Assembly (NCBI GenBank): GCA_028705775.1 | Contig: JAQWCW010000004.1 | Span: forward strand, 1-64,000 | Source: Eubacteriales bacterium | GTDB lineage: Bacteria; Bacillota; Clostridia; Christensenellales; Aristaeellaceae | DNA length: 64,000 bases | Direction: 5' to 3' | Shown here: positions 1 through 8,229 of the stretch, in pieces | How the letters are laid out: each line of letters starts with the position of its first letter | Position numbering within the stretch: position 1 is the stretch's first letter | The notes under the pieces: generated by a model | What the model saw: the letters and a program-made list of their open reading frames with translations, nothing else | Databases searched by the model: none | Told to the model about the DNA's origin: nothing | Made by a program: the position numbers and the translations under genes

Positions 1-89
1 AGCGCTCGGGTCGCTCCTCAGCGTTGCCCTATCCTCAGCACCGGCAAAGCGGGAGCAGTATATCACAATTCGTCGCGGACGAACTACCA

Positions 90-1169
90 CTAAGCAAATT
101 TTGTACTTGACATGGGGTACACTTCAGGATCATCATTAAAACTATAATAGTACGCATATCCATGAGCGATAGTACGTCGGATTTTTTTGATTTGCTCGCC
201 AACTTCGTTTGAAGACAATTTATGGTTCAACAATAATTGGGGGAATTCATTGAACATCATGCTTAACTCATCTTTCAAAGGAAATGTTTTGTCCTGAGCT
301 TTTTTATGATCCAACTTATCGAACAAGTATTCAAATGCCATAACCTGTTCCATAAACCGTTGCGGCGAAAAGATAGATTCATAATTCTCTAAATGACCCA
401 GTGGTATGCTTTTCGTTATTTTATTACCTGAATCTAGCGCTATGTTATTTAAGATTTTAGGGACATATTTCATGGCGTCAAGTTCACAGAAGAAGACATC
501 GTATCCCGAGAATGCTTCATCTGAGATTAAAGGGCAATAAAACCAGCCCACTTTCTTGCTATCATTATACAAGGTAATCTGCTTAAAGGGAACCTCTGCA
601 TGGGATGTCATAAACATTGCGAGTCGGTACAGAACCACCGAAAGGTCAAAACACTCTTGTATATCATCGGTTTGAAGCAGGAGTAGCAGTTCTCCTTTGC
701 GATCAAAATCCTCTAAAAGACCAAGACGATTATCGTGTCCTATACGAAATTCTAATTCATACTGCCTGTCATTCATGGATAACGGAACTCTGTATACAAC
801 CTTAGGCTCCACCGCTAAATTTGAACCTTCTCTGATCGCATCTATATATCTATATTTATAGCGGAAAACATCGTCGAGAAACGGTGATTGAAAGCCAACG
901 GTGTCGTACTCTTCTTCTGATGCAAGCATATAGATGATATAGCAACGCAAATACAAAGTGCATCCCATAGAGTGTTCTACAAAAAATGTCGCTTTTTGTC
1001 CTTGAATCCCAAGACTAAAGCATAGACCTTGCAGTATATAATTTGCTTTGAAATTGTATTCCCTCGAAAATTCGCTCGCCAGATTATCGTCTGAATAAAG
1101 TACCATACGATAATTTTCAATTACGAACGGTATCTTCCCTTCCTTGAAGAAAACGAACCCTTTAACCAT
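90..1169 (-). CDS. HEPN-domain protein (ApeA-like), partner of the upstream reverse transcriptase
   Basis: Putative defence effector of 359 aa. The N-terminal ~240 residues look beta-rich and I do not recognise them. The C-terminal part is helical, with a stretch like ApeA-type HEPN domains (FMEQVMAFEYLFDKL) and then RRTIAH near residues 331-336, which fits the R-phi-xxx-H catalytic motif of HEPN RNases. The start is the ATG at 1169 because AGAGGTGA lies just upstream; an ATG at 1244 would add 25 residues but has no good ribosome site. It follows the reverse-transcriptase ORF on the same strand by about 120 bp, so the two probably form one transcript. The DNA is visibly more AT-rich than the rest of the window, which suggests transfer. 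RNase activity and a role in phage abortive infection are inferred from the motif and the RT neighbour. Confidence 0.6.
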   Translation of the reverse strand: MVKGFVFFKEGKIPFVIENYRMVLYSDDNLASEFSREYNFKANYILQGLCFSLGIQGQKATFFVEHSMGCTLYLRCYIIYMLASEEEYDTVGFQSPFLDDVFRYKYRYIDAIREGSNLAVEPKVVYRVPLSMNDRQYELEFRIGHDNRLGLLEDFDRKGELLLLLQTDDIQECFDLSVVLYRLAMFMTSHAEVPFKQITLYNDSKKVGWFYCPLISDEAFSGYDVFFCELDAMKYVPKILNNIALDSGNKITKSIPLGHLENYESIFSPQRFMEQVMAFEYLFDKLDHKKAQDKTFPLKDELSMMFNEFPQLLLNHKLSSNEVGEQIKKIRRTIAHGYAYYYSFNDDPEVYPMSSTKFA

Positions 1170-1287
1170 CGAATCACCTCTTACTAATTGTTGATACGTA
1201 ACGATTGTGGTGTTTTTGGATAAACTATACTGCGCCCATTTCATCTGCTAGCCTATACATGTTGTTAATCTCTGATGTGTATAAATC

Positions 1288-2271
1288 CTATACTTGATAA
1301 AATGTGAATCGATTCCGTTTCAATGCAGTATAGAATGCAGCATTTTTTTCTATATGACTCAGTCGTAAAAAATCCTTTTTACTAATCCAATCATTATAGA
1401 ATAGTTGGTAACACAAAAGCCAAGAAGATGTGCTTCTAATAATTTCCTTCTTAGTTTTTTCGGAAATGCGTGATTGGCATTCCTCCACAACGATAATTTT
1501 TGCAAGATCATTGTCACTACATGCAACTAAATGCAGAACTTTTGCCGGTACCCTTTTACTGGATATTTTCTTTCTCAAGAACAAAAGCCACACAGCTTCA
1601 AGATGATTGCCTGTTTGTAAATGCTTTTCCAAAAGATTTTCAATCAACAAAAGGTCAGCATCTTGCACTTCAATTTCTGCTTTCTTGTCAATTAATAGTT
1701 GACACACTTTGACTAAAGAACGGCTGTCGTTAACAAGAACATTGAAGAGATATGAAACAAACAAACTTCTGTTTGATGGGATAAAAGAATCGTTTATTGA
1801 TTTAATTAAGAATCTAATTGCGCCCCTTATTCCATCGTTTTCTAGTTTAAAGTAAGTGTTAAACAGTTGCATCATGTCGGAATCCTTAGGCGTCTCGTTC
1901 GTATATTTCATAAATATCTCTTCAAGGTTTTCCACAACATAATATGGAAACGCAGTATACTTCGTTTTCTCATTGTTAAGCGATAATGAATACTTGTCTA
2001 GTATAGTAGTAATTGCATTTTGGGTTTCGACTATTTTCTCTTCGTCAAAAATGAACACTTCATAATCGTCAACATATCTCACGAATCTAATCCCCAAAGT
2101 TTGAATCTCAGTATCGACTTGGGCGAGTAATGCTTCTGCTACGAATTGCGATATGAGCGTCCCTGGCAGCAGACCGTTTGTGCGTGCAATGTTCATATTT
2201 CTTATGCATTGGTCGAGTTGGGAATATATGCGATACCCTGCTGCCTGTGTGGGATTTTTGGGGCAACCCAA
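1288..2271 (-). pseudogene. 5'-truncated Abi/UG-type reverse transcriptase with C-terminal helical repeat domain
   Basis: C-terminal portion of a defence-type reverse transcriptase (AbiA/AbiK/Abi-P2-like). The ORF shows a motif-B-like GLLPGTLIS at residues 33-41 and the catalytic YVDD at 66-69, followed by ~230 residues of helical repeats resembling the alpha-Rep domain of these enzymes. The fingers and motif A, with the first catalytic aspartate, are missing. The first ~11 codons (from TTG at 2271) are the antisense of an unrelated secreted-protein gene; RT-like sequence starts only near GYRIYSQLDQ, at about 2235. As it stands the product cannot be an active polymerase. It lies directly upstream of the HEPN gene and is AT-rich like it. 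Either a natural rearrangement or a chimeric assembly join could explain the break. Confidence 0.7.
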
Positions 2272-2381
2272 CGCGGCGCATTGAGAACGCGGAGCAGTAT
2301 GTGACGCTGCCGCCCTATAACTCGCTAATGACCATCAGCGCGATTGACGGCACGGTGATTGACCGGAATTACGGGTATTGA
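2235..2381 (+). pseudogene. 3' remnant of a DUF6034-like secreted protein gene
   Basis: About 48 codons encode LLPVWDFWGN near the start and end in AIDGTVIDRNYGY and TGA. These match the C-termini of the two complete genes downstream (LTPIWNFYGN...AVDGTVADLEYGY and LVPVWYVFGY...AMDGTIIDRDYGY). The homology stops at about 2235, where the sequence becomes the antisense of the reverse transcriptase, so no promoter, signal peptide or body of the gene remains. It is the leftmost member of a tandem family. Confidence 0.75.
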
Positions 2382-2484
2382 CGGGAAGAAATAGGAACTA
2401 CAAGGCGGCGGGCGAATGTAGACACGCCGCGTTGCGCGCGTAAGCAAATACTACTTATGTTATGAAAATTCAAAGGAGCACACT

Positions 2485-3693
2485 ATGAAACGAACGATCA
2501 TCTGCTTGCTGACAGTATTCCTGCTATCGACTTCCTCCGCCCTTGCGCAGACCGTGCGCGAGCAGGTGGTTGCACCGGAGCGCATCAGCGAAACCTACAC
2601 GTCCAACACGGGCAGAACCACCATCACGCTGGACGCATGCGTGAGCGTGCCGGACGCCGCCGAAATGTACCTCATCCCCGTGACCGCCAAGGCGTTTGAC
2701 GATGCGATGGTGTCCTCGCTTGCTGAACTCATTTGGCCGGGGCTTGGCGGCAGGAAAATCGAGGTTGGGGAAGGCAACGAGACCGCGAGCCTCGAGGGCG
2801 TCATGATGAAAGGCTTCTGGCGGCACCACGCTTCCGTTATCCGGCGCGCTACGCCCAAGGACGATATCCATGTGCAGGTCAACAACACGTACTTAAAGCT
2901 AAAGGACATGGACGGCGTGTACGGTTGCAGCCTGACCGCGAATATCCAATACGACACGCGGTACAGGCTCAAGCAGACGATCAACTATGATAACCCATAT
3001 ATGCACGACAAGGTAACGGGCGAGGGCATCGAGGGACACCCGCTGACCAGCGCGCAGGCTGTCGAAATCGCGCAAACCCTTCTGCGCACGCTGACCGACG
3101 AGCCGTTTGTGCCGTTTGCCGTTGGGCAGGCGCCCGGCATCATCCACGATGACGAGCGCATCCTCGCCGGTACGGAGGATCAGGGCACGGGGTATTCCTA
3201 CGCGCTGGCGTTTGCGCACGAGGTCGAGGGTGCGCCGCTTCTGCCCTGTTATTACCAAAGTATGAGCACCCATTCGTGGCGCGATGATTTGTATACGCTG
3301 CCGGTGGGCTATGAGCAGATTCTCATGGCGATCAACCGCGAAGGTAGAATCACGAACTTTATGTGGAGCGATCCGTATACGCTGGGCGACGCGCGGGAAG
3401 CGCAGAGGTTGATGCCGTTTGAGCAAATTTTGTCCGTCGCGCAGCAGGTGATGCCGCTCAAGTACCAATGGAAGGAAGCGCACGGCGGAGAAATCTCCAT
3501 CCGCATCACGGATGTCGCTTTAGGCTATATGGCGCTTTTGCAGCGCGATAAGCTTTCCTTCGCGCTGACGCCTATATGGAATTTCTACGGCAATATAGAA
3601 GATTCCGCCGAGCAAAGCCGGAGCGGCGTGCTGCCGCTGTTCACCGTAAACGCCGTGGACGGCACGGTGGCCGATTTGGAATACGGGTATTAA
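2485..3693 (+). CDS. Secreted DUF6034-like protein, copy 1
   Basis: Secreted protein of 402 aa with a clear Sec signal peptide (MKRTIICLLTVFLLSTSSALAQ, no lipobox cysteine), so it is probably released or retained at the cell surface. The rest has no enzyme motif that I recognise. The LPVGYEQILMAINREG, LMPFEQILSVAQQVMPL and C-terminal VDGTVADLEYGY segments resemble what I recall of the DUF6034 family of gut Clostridia. The start is ATG after CAAAGGAG. It is the first complete gene of a tight five-gene operon with a paralogue 13 bp downstream, then two permeases and an ABC ATPase. A function linked to that transporter, as an accessory or cargo-side protein, is inference only. Confidence 0.65.
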   Translation: MKRTIICLLTVFLLSTSSALAQTVREQVVAPERISETYTSNTGRTTITLDACVSVPDAAEMYLIPVTAKAFDDAMVSSLAELIWPGLGGRKIEVGEGNETASLEGVMMKGFWRHHASVIRRATPKDDIHVQVNNTYLKLKDMDGVYGCSLTANIQYDTRYRLKQTINYDNPYMHDKVTGEGIEGHPLTSAQAVEIAQTLLRTLTDEPFVPFAVGQAPGIIHDDERILAGTEDQGTGYSYALAFAHEVEGAPLLPCYYQSMSTHSWRDDLYTLPVGYEQILMAINREGRITNFMWSDPYTLGDAREAQRLMPFEQILSVAQQVMPLKYQWKEAHGGEISIRITDVALGYMALLQRDKLSFALTPIWNFYGNIEDSAEQSRSGVLPLFTVNAVDGTVADLEYGY

Positions 3694-3706
3694 GGAGGCG
3701 ACAAAA

Positions 3707-4894
3707 ATGAAACGAATCCTTGCTTGTCTGCTGATGGCTTCCCAATTAATATGTACTTCCCTCGCCCATGCCGGAACCATTCGGGAACAGGTAAACGCTC
3801 CCTCTCAATGGAAAGAAACAGTATATTCAAAAACAGGAAAATCTGCGTACATTTTTGATGCGGATATTATCACGCCAAGCGGCAAAAGCTTTTCCTGCAT
3901 CGATGTTGCCGGGCGTCGCATCACGCAATCAGAAGTCAATGCTTGGGCGGAGTATCTTTTCCCTTTAGGCGATTATGAGGGTTCGCTTACCATACACAAA
4001 GGCGTCCCCGACGCGCTGACACAGGGATACGGCGGCGAAATATTCCAATCCAAGGGGGCATCGATGAGCTTTACCTATACAGAGGATATATCCTCTGGCA
4101 ATGTCGTGTCCAGCATCATAAGATATTCTGCGCTTGCAGGCGATGCTATTGGTGAAGTGTTTTACAGCTGTGACGACCCATTGCCCCTGAGAGGTGAATA
4201 TGCAAAAGCTGCTACTTTGTCGGTGACAGATGCACAAGCAGTTGCCGATACATTTGTACAAGCATTATATCCAGAGCTATGCCTTGTAGCCACAGGCGTG
4301 CTTAAGGGAACGCCAATCGAACTTTCTACACTGGAAAATGATCGGGAAGGCGTGATGATAGAGTTTGCCGAGCAGGAAGCCTATGTATTTGAATATCAAC
4401 ATGCGCCAAATCAAATTCCTGTCATCTTTGCGAACAATAATGCAGTGATGCTTGGAACAACCGAATCTGGAGACAACAGTATTATTTACTCTTGGCCGCT
4501 TAGCTATGAACGTTTAAGCATCTGTGTAAGTGATCAGGGCATCCGTTTTATCGATTATCAGAATACTTATGAAATCCTTCAGGAAACGAACGTAGATGCT
4601 GCGCTCCTTCCATTTGAAAGCATTGCCGATGTTATCAAAACTATTCTGCCGCTTAAGTATACCACATACGAATACTCCCTTGGTTCCTTTAATATCACCA
4701 TCCATCGTATATCGCTCGGTTATGGAAGAATCAATAGAAAAGACAATCCTACACGCTACGAGCTTGTTCCTGTTTGGTATGTATTCGGCTATGAAGGCAA
4801 GAATGAATCGGTGTTCGGGCGATCGGATTATGACTGTATCCTCATGGTTAATGCTATGGATGGCACTATAATCGACCGGGATTATGGCTATTGA
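3707..4894 (+). CDS. Secreted DUF6034-like protein, copy 2
   Basis: Paralogue of the preceding gene, 395 aa, with signal peptide MKRILACLLMASQLICTSLAHAG and the same mature start (TIREQVNAPSQW versus TVREQVVAPERI). It shares the WPLSYERLSI, LLPFESIADVIKTILPLKY and AMDGTIIDRDYGY blocks. The start ATG follows AAGGAGGCG. The next gene begins 10 bp after the stop, so they are co-transcribed. Codon use is noticeably more AT-rich than in copy 1, although the proteins align along their length, so the pair is either an old duplication or two separate acquisitions. No catalytic motif is visible and the function is unknown. Confidence 0.65.
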   Translation: MKRILACLLMASQLICTSLAHAGTIREQVNAPSQWKETVYSKTGKSAYIFDADIITPSGKSFSCIDVAGRRITQSEVNAWAEYLFPLGDYEGSLTIHKGVPDALTQGYGGEIFQSKGASMSFTYTEDISSGNVVSSIIRYSALAGDAIGEVFYSCDDPLPLRGEYAKAATLSVTDAQAVADTFVQALYPELCLVATGVLKGTPIELSTLENDREGVMIEFAEQEAYVFEYQHAPNQIPVIFANNNAVMLGTTESGDNSIIYSWPLSYERLSICVSDQGIRFIDYQNTYEILQETNVDAALLPFESIADVIKTILPLKYTTYEYSLGSFNITIHRISLGYGRINRKDNPTRYELVPVWYVFGYEGKNESVFGRSDYDCILMVNAMDGTIIDRDYGY

Positions 4895-4904
4895 GGAGCA
4901 AAGT

Positions 4905-5627
4905 ATGAAGTGCATACACTTGAATATTCGCCGCGCAGTCACGGGGCGCTGGTTTCTCATTGCCGTTATGGCTACGCTTGCCAGCCTTTGGCTATCCATC
5001 GGCAGCGAATCGTACTACCTGTTTGACGAGCTGGATATGGGCTACGAGCCGGATTGGCAGGGCATATTGACCGGCGCGCTGACGGGGCAATTGGGGATGC
5101 TCGCGCTGCCCGCGCTGTCCGCGCTGCCCTTTGCGGCGCAGGCGCTTCACGAGCTGCGAAGCGGCGCGGCGCGCAGCGCCATCTTCCGCACTGGGCGCAG
5201 GGCTTATGTCATGGGGCAGGTGGCGGCCTGCGCCGTCAGCGGGATGCTGCTGCAATTGGCGGCGTCGCTTGCGTTGGTCGGCCTGCTGACCATCATGGCG
5301 CTGCTTGCGGGCGCATCCGGCGTGCCTGTGGATAGCGTTGGCGCGGCGCTGCCCGCGCTCCTAAACCGTATGCTCTGCGCGGGGCTGTGGGCTTGCGCGG
5401 GCAGCATGGTCGCGCTGGTCACGCAGACCGCCAGCGCCGCCTATATCGCGCCGCTATGCCTGTGCTACACGCTGATGATGATTGGCACGCGGTTTTTCCC
5501 CGCGCTGACCGCGCTCAACCCCATCACATGGCCGCAGCTGACGGGCTGGCTGCTGCCCTGCCTTACGGCGCTGATGCTGGGGCTTGCCGCCGTAACGCTG
5601 ACCAAGGAGGTGCGAAAGTATGTCTGA
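4905..5627 (+). CDS. ABC-2-like membrane permease, subunit 1
   Basis: Integral membrane protein of 240 aa with about six hydrophobic segments and a short cytoplasmic N-terminus, typical of the membrane half of an ABC exporter. The start is ATG at 4905, placed 6 nt after GAGGAG, which overlaps the previous stop; an in-frame ATG at 4884 lies inside the previous gene and has no ribosome site. It overlaps the next permease by 8 nt. The pair of permeases and the ATPase that follows would form one transporter in the cytoplasmic membrane. The substrate is unknown; the two secreted proteins upstream are the only hint. Confidence 0.7.
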   Translation: MKCIHLNIRRAVTGRWFLIAVMATLASLWLSIGSESYYLFDELDMGYEPDWQGILTGALTGQLGMLALPALSALPFAAQALHELRSGAARSAIFRTGRRAYVMGQVAACAVSGMLLQLAASLALVGLLTIMALLAGASGVPVDSVGAALPALLNRMLCAGLWACAGSMVALVTQTASAAYIAPLCLCYTLMMIGTRFFPALTALNPITWPQLTGWLLPCLTALMLGLAAVTLTKEVRKYV

Positions 5628-6528
5628 CCTACGCGAGGCGCTGACCATGACGGGCTGGAACCTCTACTCGCTGCGCAAAAACCCGCGCTTCTACATGAGC
5701 CTGTTCCTCGGTTTCCTGCTGTGCTGGCTGCTGACGGACAAGACCATGGCCATATCCCGCACCTACCTGACCAATGTGCAGCTGCTGGAGCCCTTTGTGT
5801 GGTGCTACGCGGATTCGAGCAGCATCCTGTATGCCTCGCTGGTGATGATGCTATTGTACTCCGCCTTCCCGCGCATGGATACGCCCGCCTCCTACATGAT
5901 TTTTCGGGCACGGCGCACCACATGGCTGCTGGCGCAAGTGCTGACCGCCTTTGTGCTGACGCTGTTGTACTGCGTGATGATTCTGCTATCCTCCATGGCG
6001 ATGTGCATTGGCTGCAATGTGTTTTTGGACAACCATTGGAGCGAAACGGCAACGATACTGTCCTTCTCGCCCGCGTCCTTTGAGGTGGCGCTGACCGTGA
6101 TGCGCAAGACGGTCAAGCTGACCACGCCTTATGGGTGCGCTATTCAGATTTTCCTGCTGCTGTTTCAGTATGTGCTGCTTTTGTCCATGCTTCAGCTGAC
6201 CTTTACGGTGCTCAAAAGCCGCAAGGCGGGCTTGGCGGTATCGCTGATTGTCAACCTTGCGGGCTTCGCGCTTACGCCGGAGCGATTTATGACATGGCTC
6301 AACCTGCCGCAGGAGTTCCAATACTACGCCAATTTGCTTGCAGCATGGCTGTCGCCGCTTGAGCACGCGACCTACACCATGCACAACTTTGGTTATGATT
6401 TATTACCAAAGCTGTGGGTGTCGTACTTGATTTTCGGCGGCGTTACGGCGGGGCTTGTCCTGCTCTCGCTTGGCGCGATGAAACGCTTCTCATTCAATTT
6501 CTCAGGAGGGTATACGGATGAACAATAA
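5620..6528 (+). CDS. ABC-2-like membrane permease, subunit 2
   Basis: Membrane protein of 302 aa with about six transmembrane helices, a cytoplasmic start and a large loop around residues 125-175. It probably pairs with the 240-aa permease whose 3' end it overlaps. The start ATG follows AAGGAGGTG inside the upstream gene, and the 3' end overlaps the ATPase gene by 11 nt, so translation of all three is likely coupled. No substrate motif is visible. Confidence 0.7.
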   Translation: MSDLREALTMTGWNLYSLRKNPRFYMSLFLGFLLCWLLTDKTMAISRTYLTNVQLLEPFVWCYADSSSILYASLVMMLLYSAFPRMDTPASYMIFRARRTTWLLAQVLTAFVLTLLYCVMILLSSMAMCIGCNVFLDNHWSETATILSFSPASFEVALTVMRKTVKLTTPYGCAIQIFLLLFQYVLLLSMLQLTFTVLKSRKAGLAVSLIVNLAGFALTPERFMTWLNLPQEFQYYANLLAAWLSPLEHATYTMHNFGYDLLPKLWVSYLIFGGVTAGLVLLSLGAMKRFSFNFSGGYTDEQ

Positions 6529-7183
6529 TGTGGTGGTCGTCGAGCGCGTCAGCAAGCGCTTTGGGCAGGAGCAGGTTCTGTGCGATGTGTCGCTTACGCT
6601 GGAGCAGGGGAAAATTCACGGCGTCATCGGTCGCAATGGCAGCGGTAAAACCGTGCTGATGAAGTGCATCTGCGGCTTCCTGCGCCCAAGCAGCGGCAGC
6701 GTCAGGGTGTTTAGCCGCACGATCGGCAAGGACTGCGACTTTGCACCGGACACGGGCGCACTGATTGAGCAGCCGGGCTTTCTGCCCCACGAGACGGGGC
6801 TGAACAACCTGCTGTGGCTGGCGCGGCTGGGTAAGGGCGCGACGAAAAAGACCGTGTGCGAGGTCATAGCGCAGGTCGGGCTCGACCCCGCGCTCAAAAA
6901 AAGCGTGAGCAAGTACAGCCTTGGTATGCGTCAGCGGCTGGGCATCGCGCAGGCGCTGCTGGACGACCCAAAACTGCTGATCCTGGACGAGCCGATGAAC
7001 GGCCTTGACAAAAACGGTGTGCGAGATATGCGCAAACTGTTGTTGAGCCTGAAGGAGCAAGGCAAGACCATACTGCTTGCCAGCCACTTCGCGCAGGATA
7101 TTGACGAACTATGCGATACCGTGTGCGAGATGGATCAGGGGGTTTTGACACAAGTTAAGCAGCAGGGCGGCGCAATGGAATGA
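6518..7183 (+). CDS. ABC transporter ATP-binding protein
   Basis: ATPase of 221 aa that powers the two upstream permeases. It carries Walker A GRNGSGKT (about residues 38-45), the signature SLGMRQR, Walker B LLILDEP and the H-loop histidine in LLASHFAQD. It belongs to the short exporter-type nucleotide-binding domains (antibiotic/bacteriocin-resistance and multidrug-like families). The start ATG follows TCAGGAGGG. It is the last gene of the five-gene operon that starts at 2485; the next gene is 71 bp away and unrelated. Confidence 0.85.
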   Translation: MNNNVVVVERVSKRFGQEQVLCDVSLTLEQGKIHGVIGRNGSGKTVLMKCICGFLRPSSGSVRVFSRTIGKDCDFAPDTGALIEQPGFLPHETGLNNLLWLARLGKGATKKTVCEVIAQVGLDPALKKSVSKYSLGMRQRLGIAQALLDDPKLLILDEPMNGLDKNGVRDMRKLLLSLKEQGKTILLASHFAQDIDELCDTVCEMDQGVLTQVKQQGGAME

Positions 7184-7254
7184 ATGCCGACAATCTGTTT
7201 TGCTTGACATACGTTGGAATAGGTATTAAAAACAATGCAAAATGGGGATGAAAT

Positions 7255-7467
7255 ATGAATAGTGCAGAAGGGCGGCTTATGTCCTGCCTTGTGGAAGGTA
7301 TGCTTGAAACGCGCTTTGAAAGCAAGCAGGAAATGGCAGAAGCCCTTGGCGTAAACGAGGCAACGTTGGATTCCTGCGGTTCGTTTGAGGTCTTGGATCA
7401 ACTGCTGCACTATTGCGTCAGAAACGTGCTGCCAATGGAATCCCTGCTTGGCAAGTTGATTAATTGA
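7255..7467 (+). CDS. Small hypothetical protein
   Basis: Predicted protein of 70 aa, wholly helical. QEMAEALGVNEATLDSCG near residues 26-43 resembles a helix-turn-helix of the kind found in small regulators, but the protein is too short for a sure assignment. The ribosome site is weak (GGGGATGAAAT before ATG). It directly abuts the convergent 79-aa gene that ends at 7468. I do not recognise the family. Confidence 0.45.
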   Translation: MNSAEGRLMSCLVEGMLETRFESKQEMAEALGVNEATLDSCGSFEVLDQLLHYCVRNVLPMESLLGKLIN

Positions 7468-7707
7468 TTATATTGTGAACGTATGCTTAGCCAAGTATCC
7501 CTGTAACTTGTCACACAGCACCAGTTCCGCATAGGCGCACGGGTCATTGTAGATTAAGTAATCCAATTCAGAACGGTCAAAACGGTTTTCTGCCACGCTT
7601 CTTTCAACTGCGTCGCAGTCGATGTCAACGGCAAGTCCTTCATCTGGTACTCGAATCTCGACGCAACCAGTATCCATGTTGTACTCACAAGTGTATTTTG
7701 CTTTCAT
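7468..7707 (-). CDS. Small conserved protein, DUF6061-like
   Basis: Acidic protein of 79 aa. The pattern YNMDTGCVEIRVPDEG...DIDCDAVE...RSELDYLIYNDPCAYAELVL is what I recall for the DUF6061 family of gut Clostridia, whose function is unknown. It has no membrane segment and no metal motif. The ATG follows a strong AAGGAGGAC on the minus strand, which supports real expression. It converges with the small gene at 7255. Confidence 0.6.
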   Translation of the reverse strand: MKAKYTCEYNMDTGCVEIRVPDEGLAVDIDCDAVERSVAENRFDRSELDYLIYNDPCAYAELVLCDKLQGYLAKHTFTI

Positions 7708-7856
7708 CGGGTAAGTCCTCCTTCGCTTCGTCTGTGTCTTTATCTCAAGGTATCGTTATTCTGTTTGCTTTCCGTGGTCCTCTCGGTTTGGAGGTTGCTT
7801 TCTTTGGAACGCCATTGCGAAAGTAGACATTCTCTCTCTTTTCAAATACAACAAAT

Positions 7857-7900
7857 AATCCGAACCCATCTCCTATTGGAAGGATGACTGGGTTCGGATT
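7857..7900 (-). terminator. Hairpin downstream of tRNA-Leu
   Basis: A perfect 12-bp inverted repeat (arms AATCCGAACCCA and TGGGTTCGGATT) lies 9 bp past the tRNA 3' end. On the minus strand it is followed by a T-rich stretch, TATTTGTTG. A Rho-independent terminator for the tRNA is the simplest reading. Confidence 0.65.
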
Positions 7901-7909
7901 ATATTGGTT

Positions 7910-7996
7910 TGGTGCCGAAGGCGGGGGTCGAACCCGCACGTTCTCGCGAACACGGGATTTTGAGTCCCGGGCGTCTGCCAATTCCACCACTTCGGC
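7910..7996 (-). tRNA. tRNA-Leu (anticodon CAA)
   Basis: Full cloverleaf of 87 nt. The acceptor stem GCCGAAG pairs with CTTCGGC, followed by A and an encoded CCA. The anticodon stem CGGGA/TCCCG closes the loop CTCAAAA, giving anticodon CAA for UUG codons. There is a long variable arm (TGTTCGCGAGAACG), as expected for class II Leu tRNA, and the T-loop is GGTTCGACCCC. It stands alone, between the DUF6061-like gene and citrate synthase. Confidence 0.97.
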
Positions 7997-8131
7997 GAAC
8001 GCTTGCATTATAACATACCATGCGGCGGCGTTGCAAGCCGAAAATGCGTTTTTGATTAAAGCGTTCAGGCGGTTTATGCGGCGGCGCGAAGCTTTGCGTA
8101 TTATCCGTAAAACCGTCGATTTATGCAAACC

Positions 8132-8160
8132 TTGAAATGTTCGCAAATCCATGGTATTCT
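8132..8160 (+). promoter_or_regulatory. Sigma-A-type promoter of citrate synthase
   Basis: TTGAAA at 8132-8137 and TATTCT at 8155-8160 with a 17-bp spacer, about 70 bp upstream of the gltA start. Confidence 0.55.
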
Positions 8161-8229
8161 AGATTTGATATTATTTATTGCATACATCTTTATGGCGGCG
8201 CAATGAGGCGCGGAAGGAGGCGGCAGCAG

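Noticed and set aside
7745-8152. 135-aa minus-strand ORF
   Set aside because: Runs through tRNA-Leu and its terminator hairpin.
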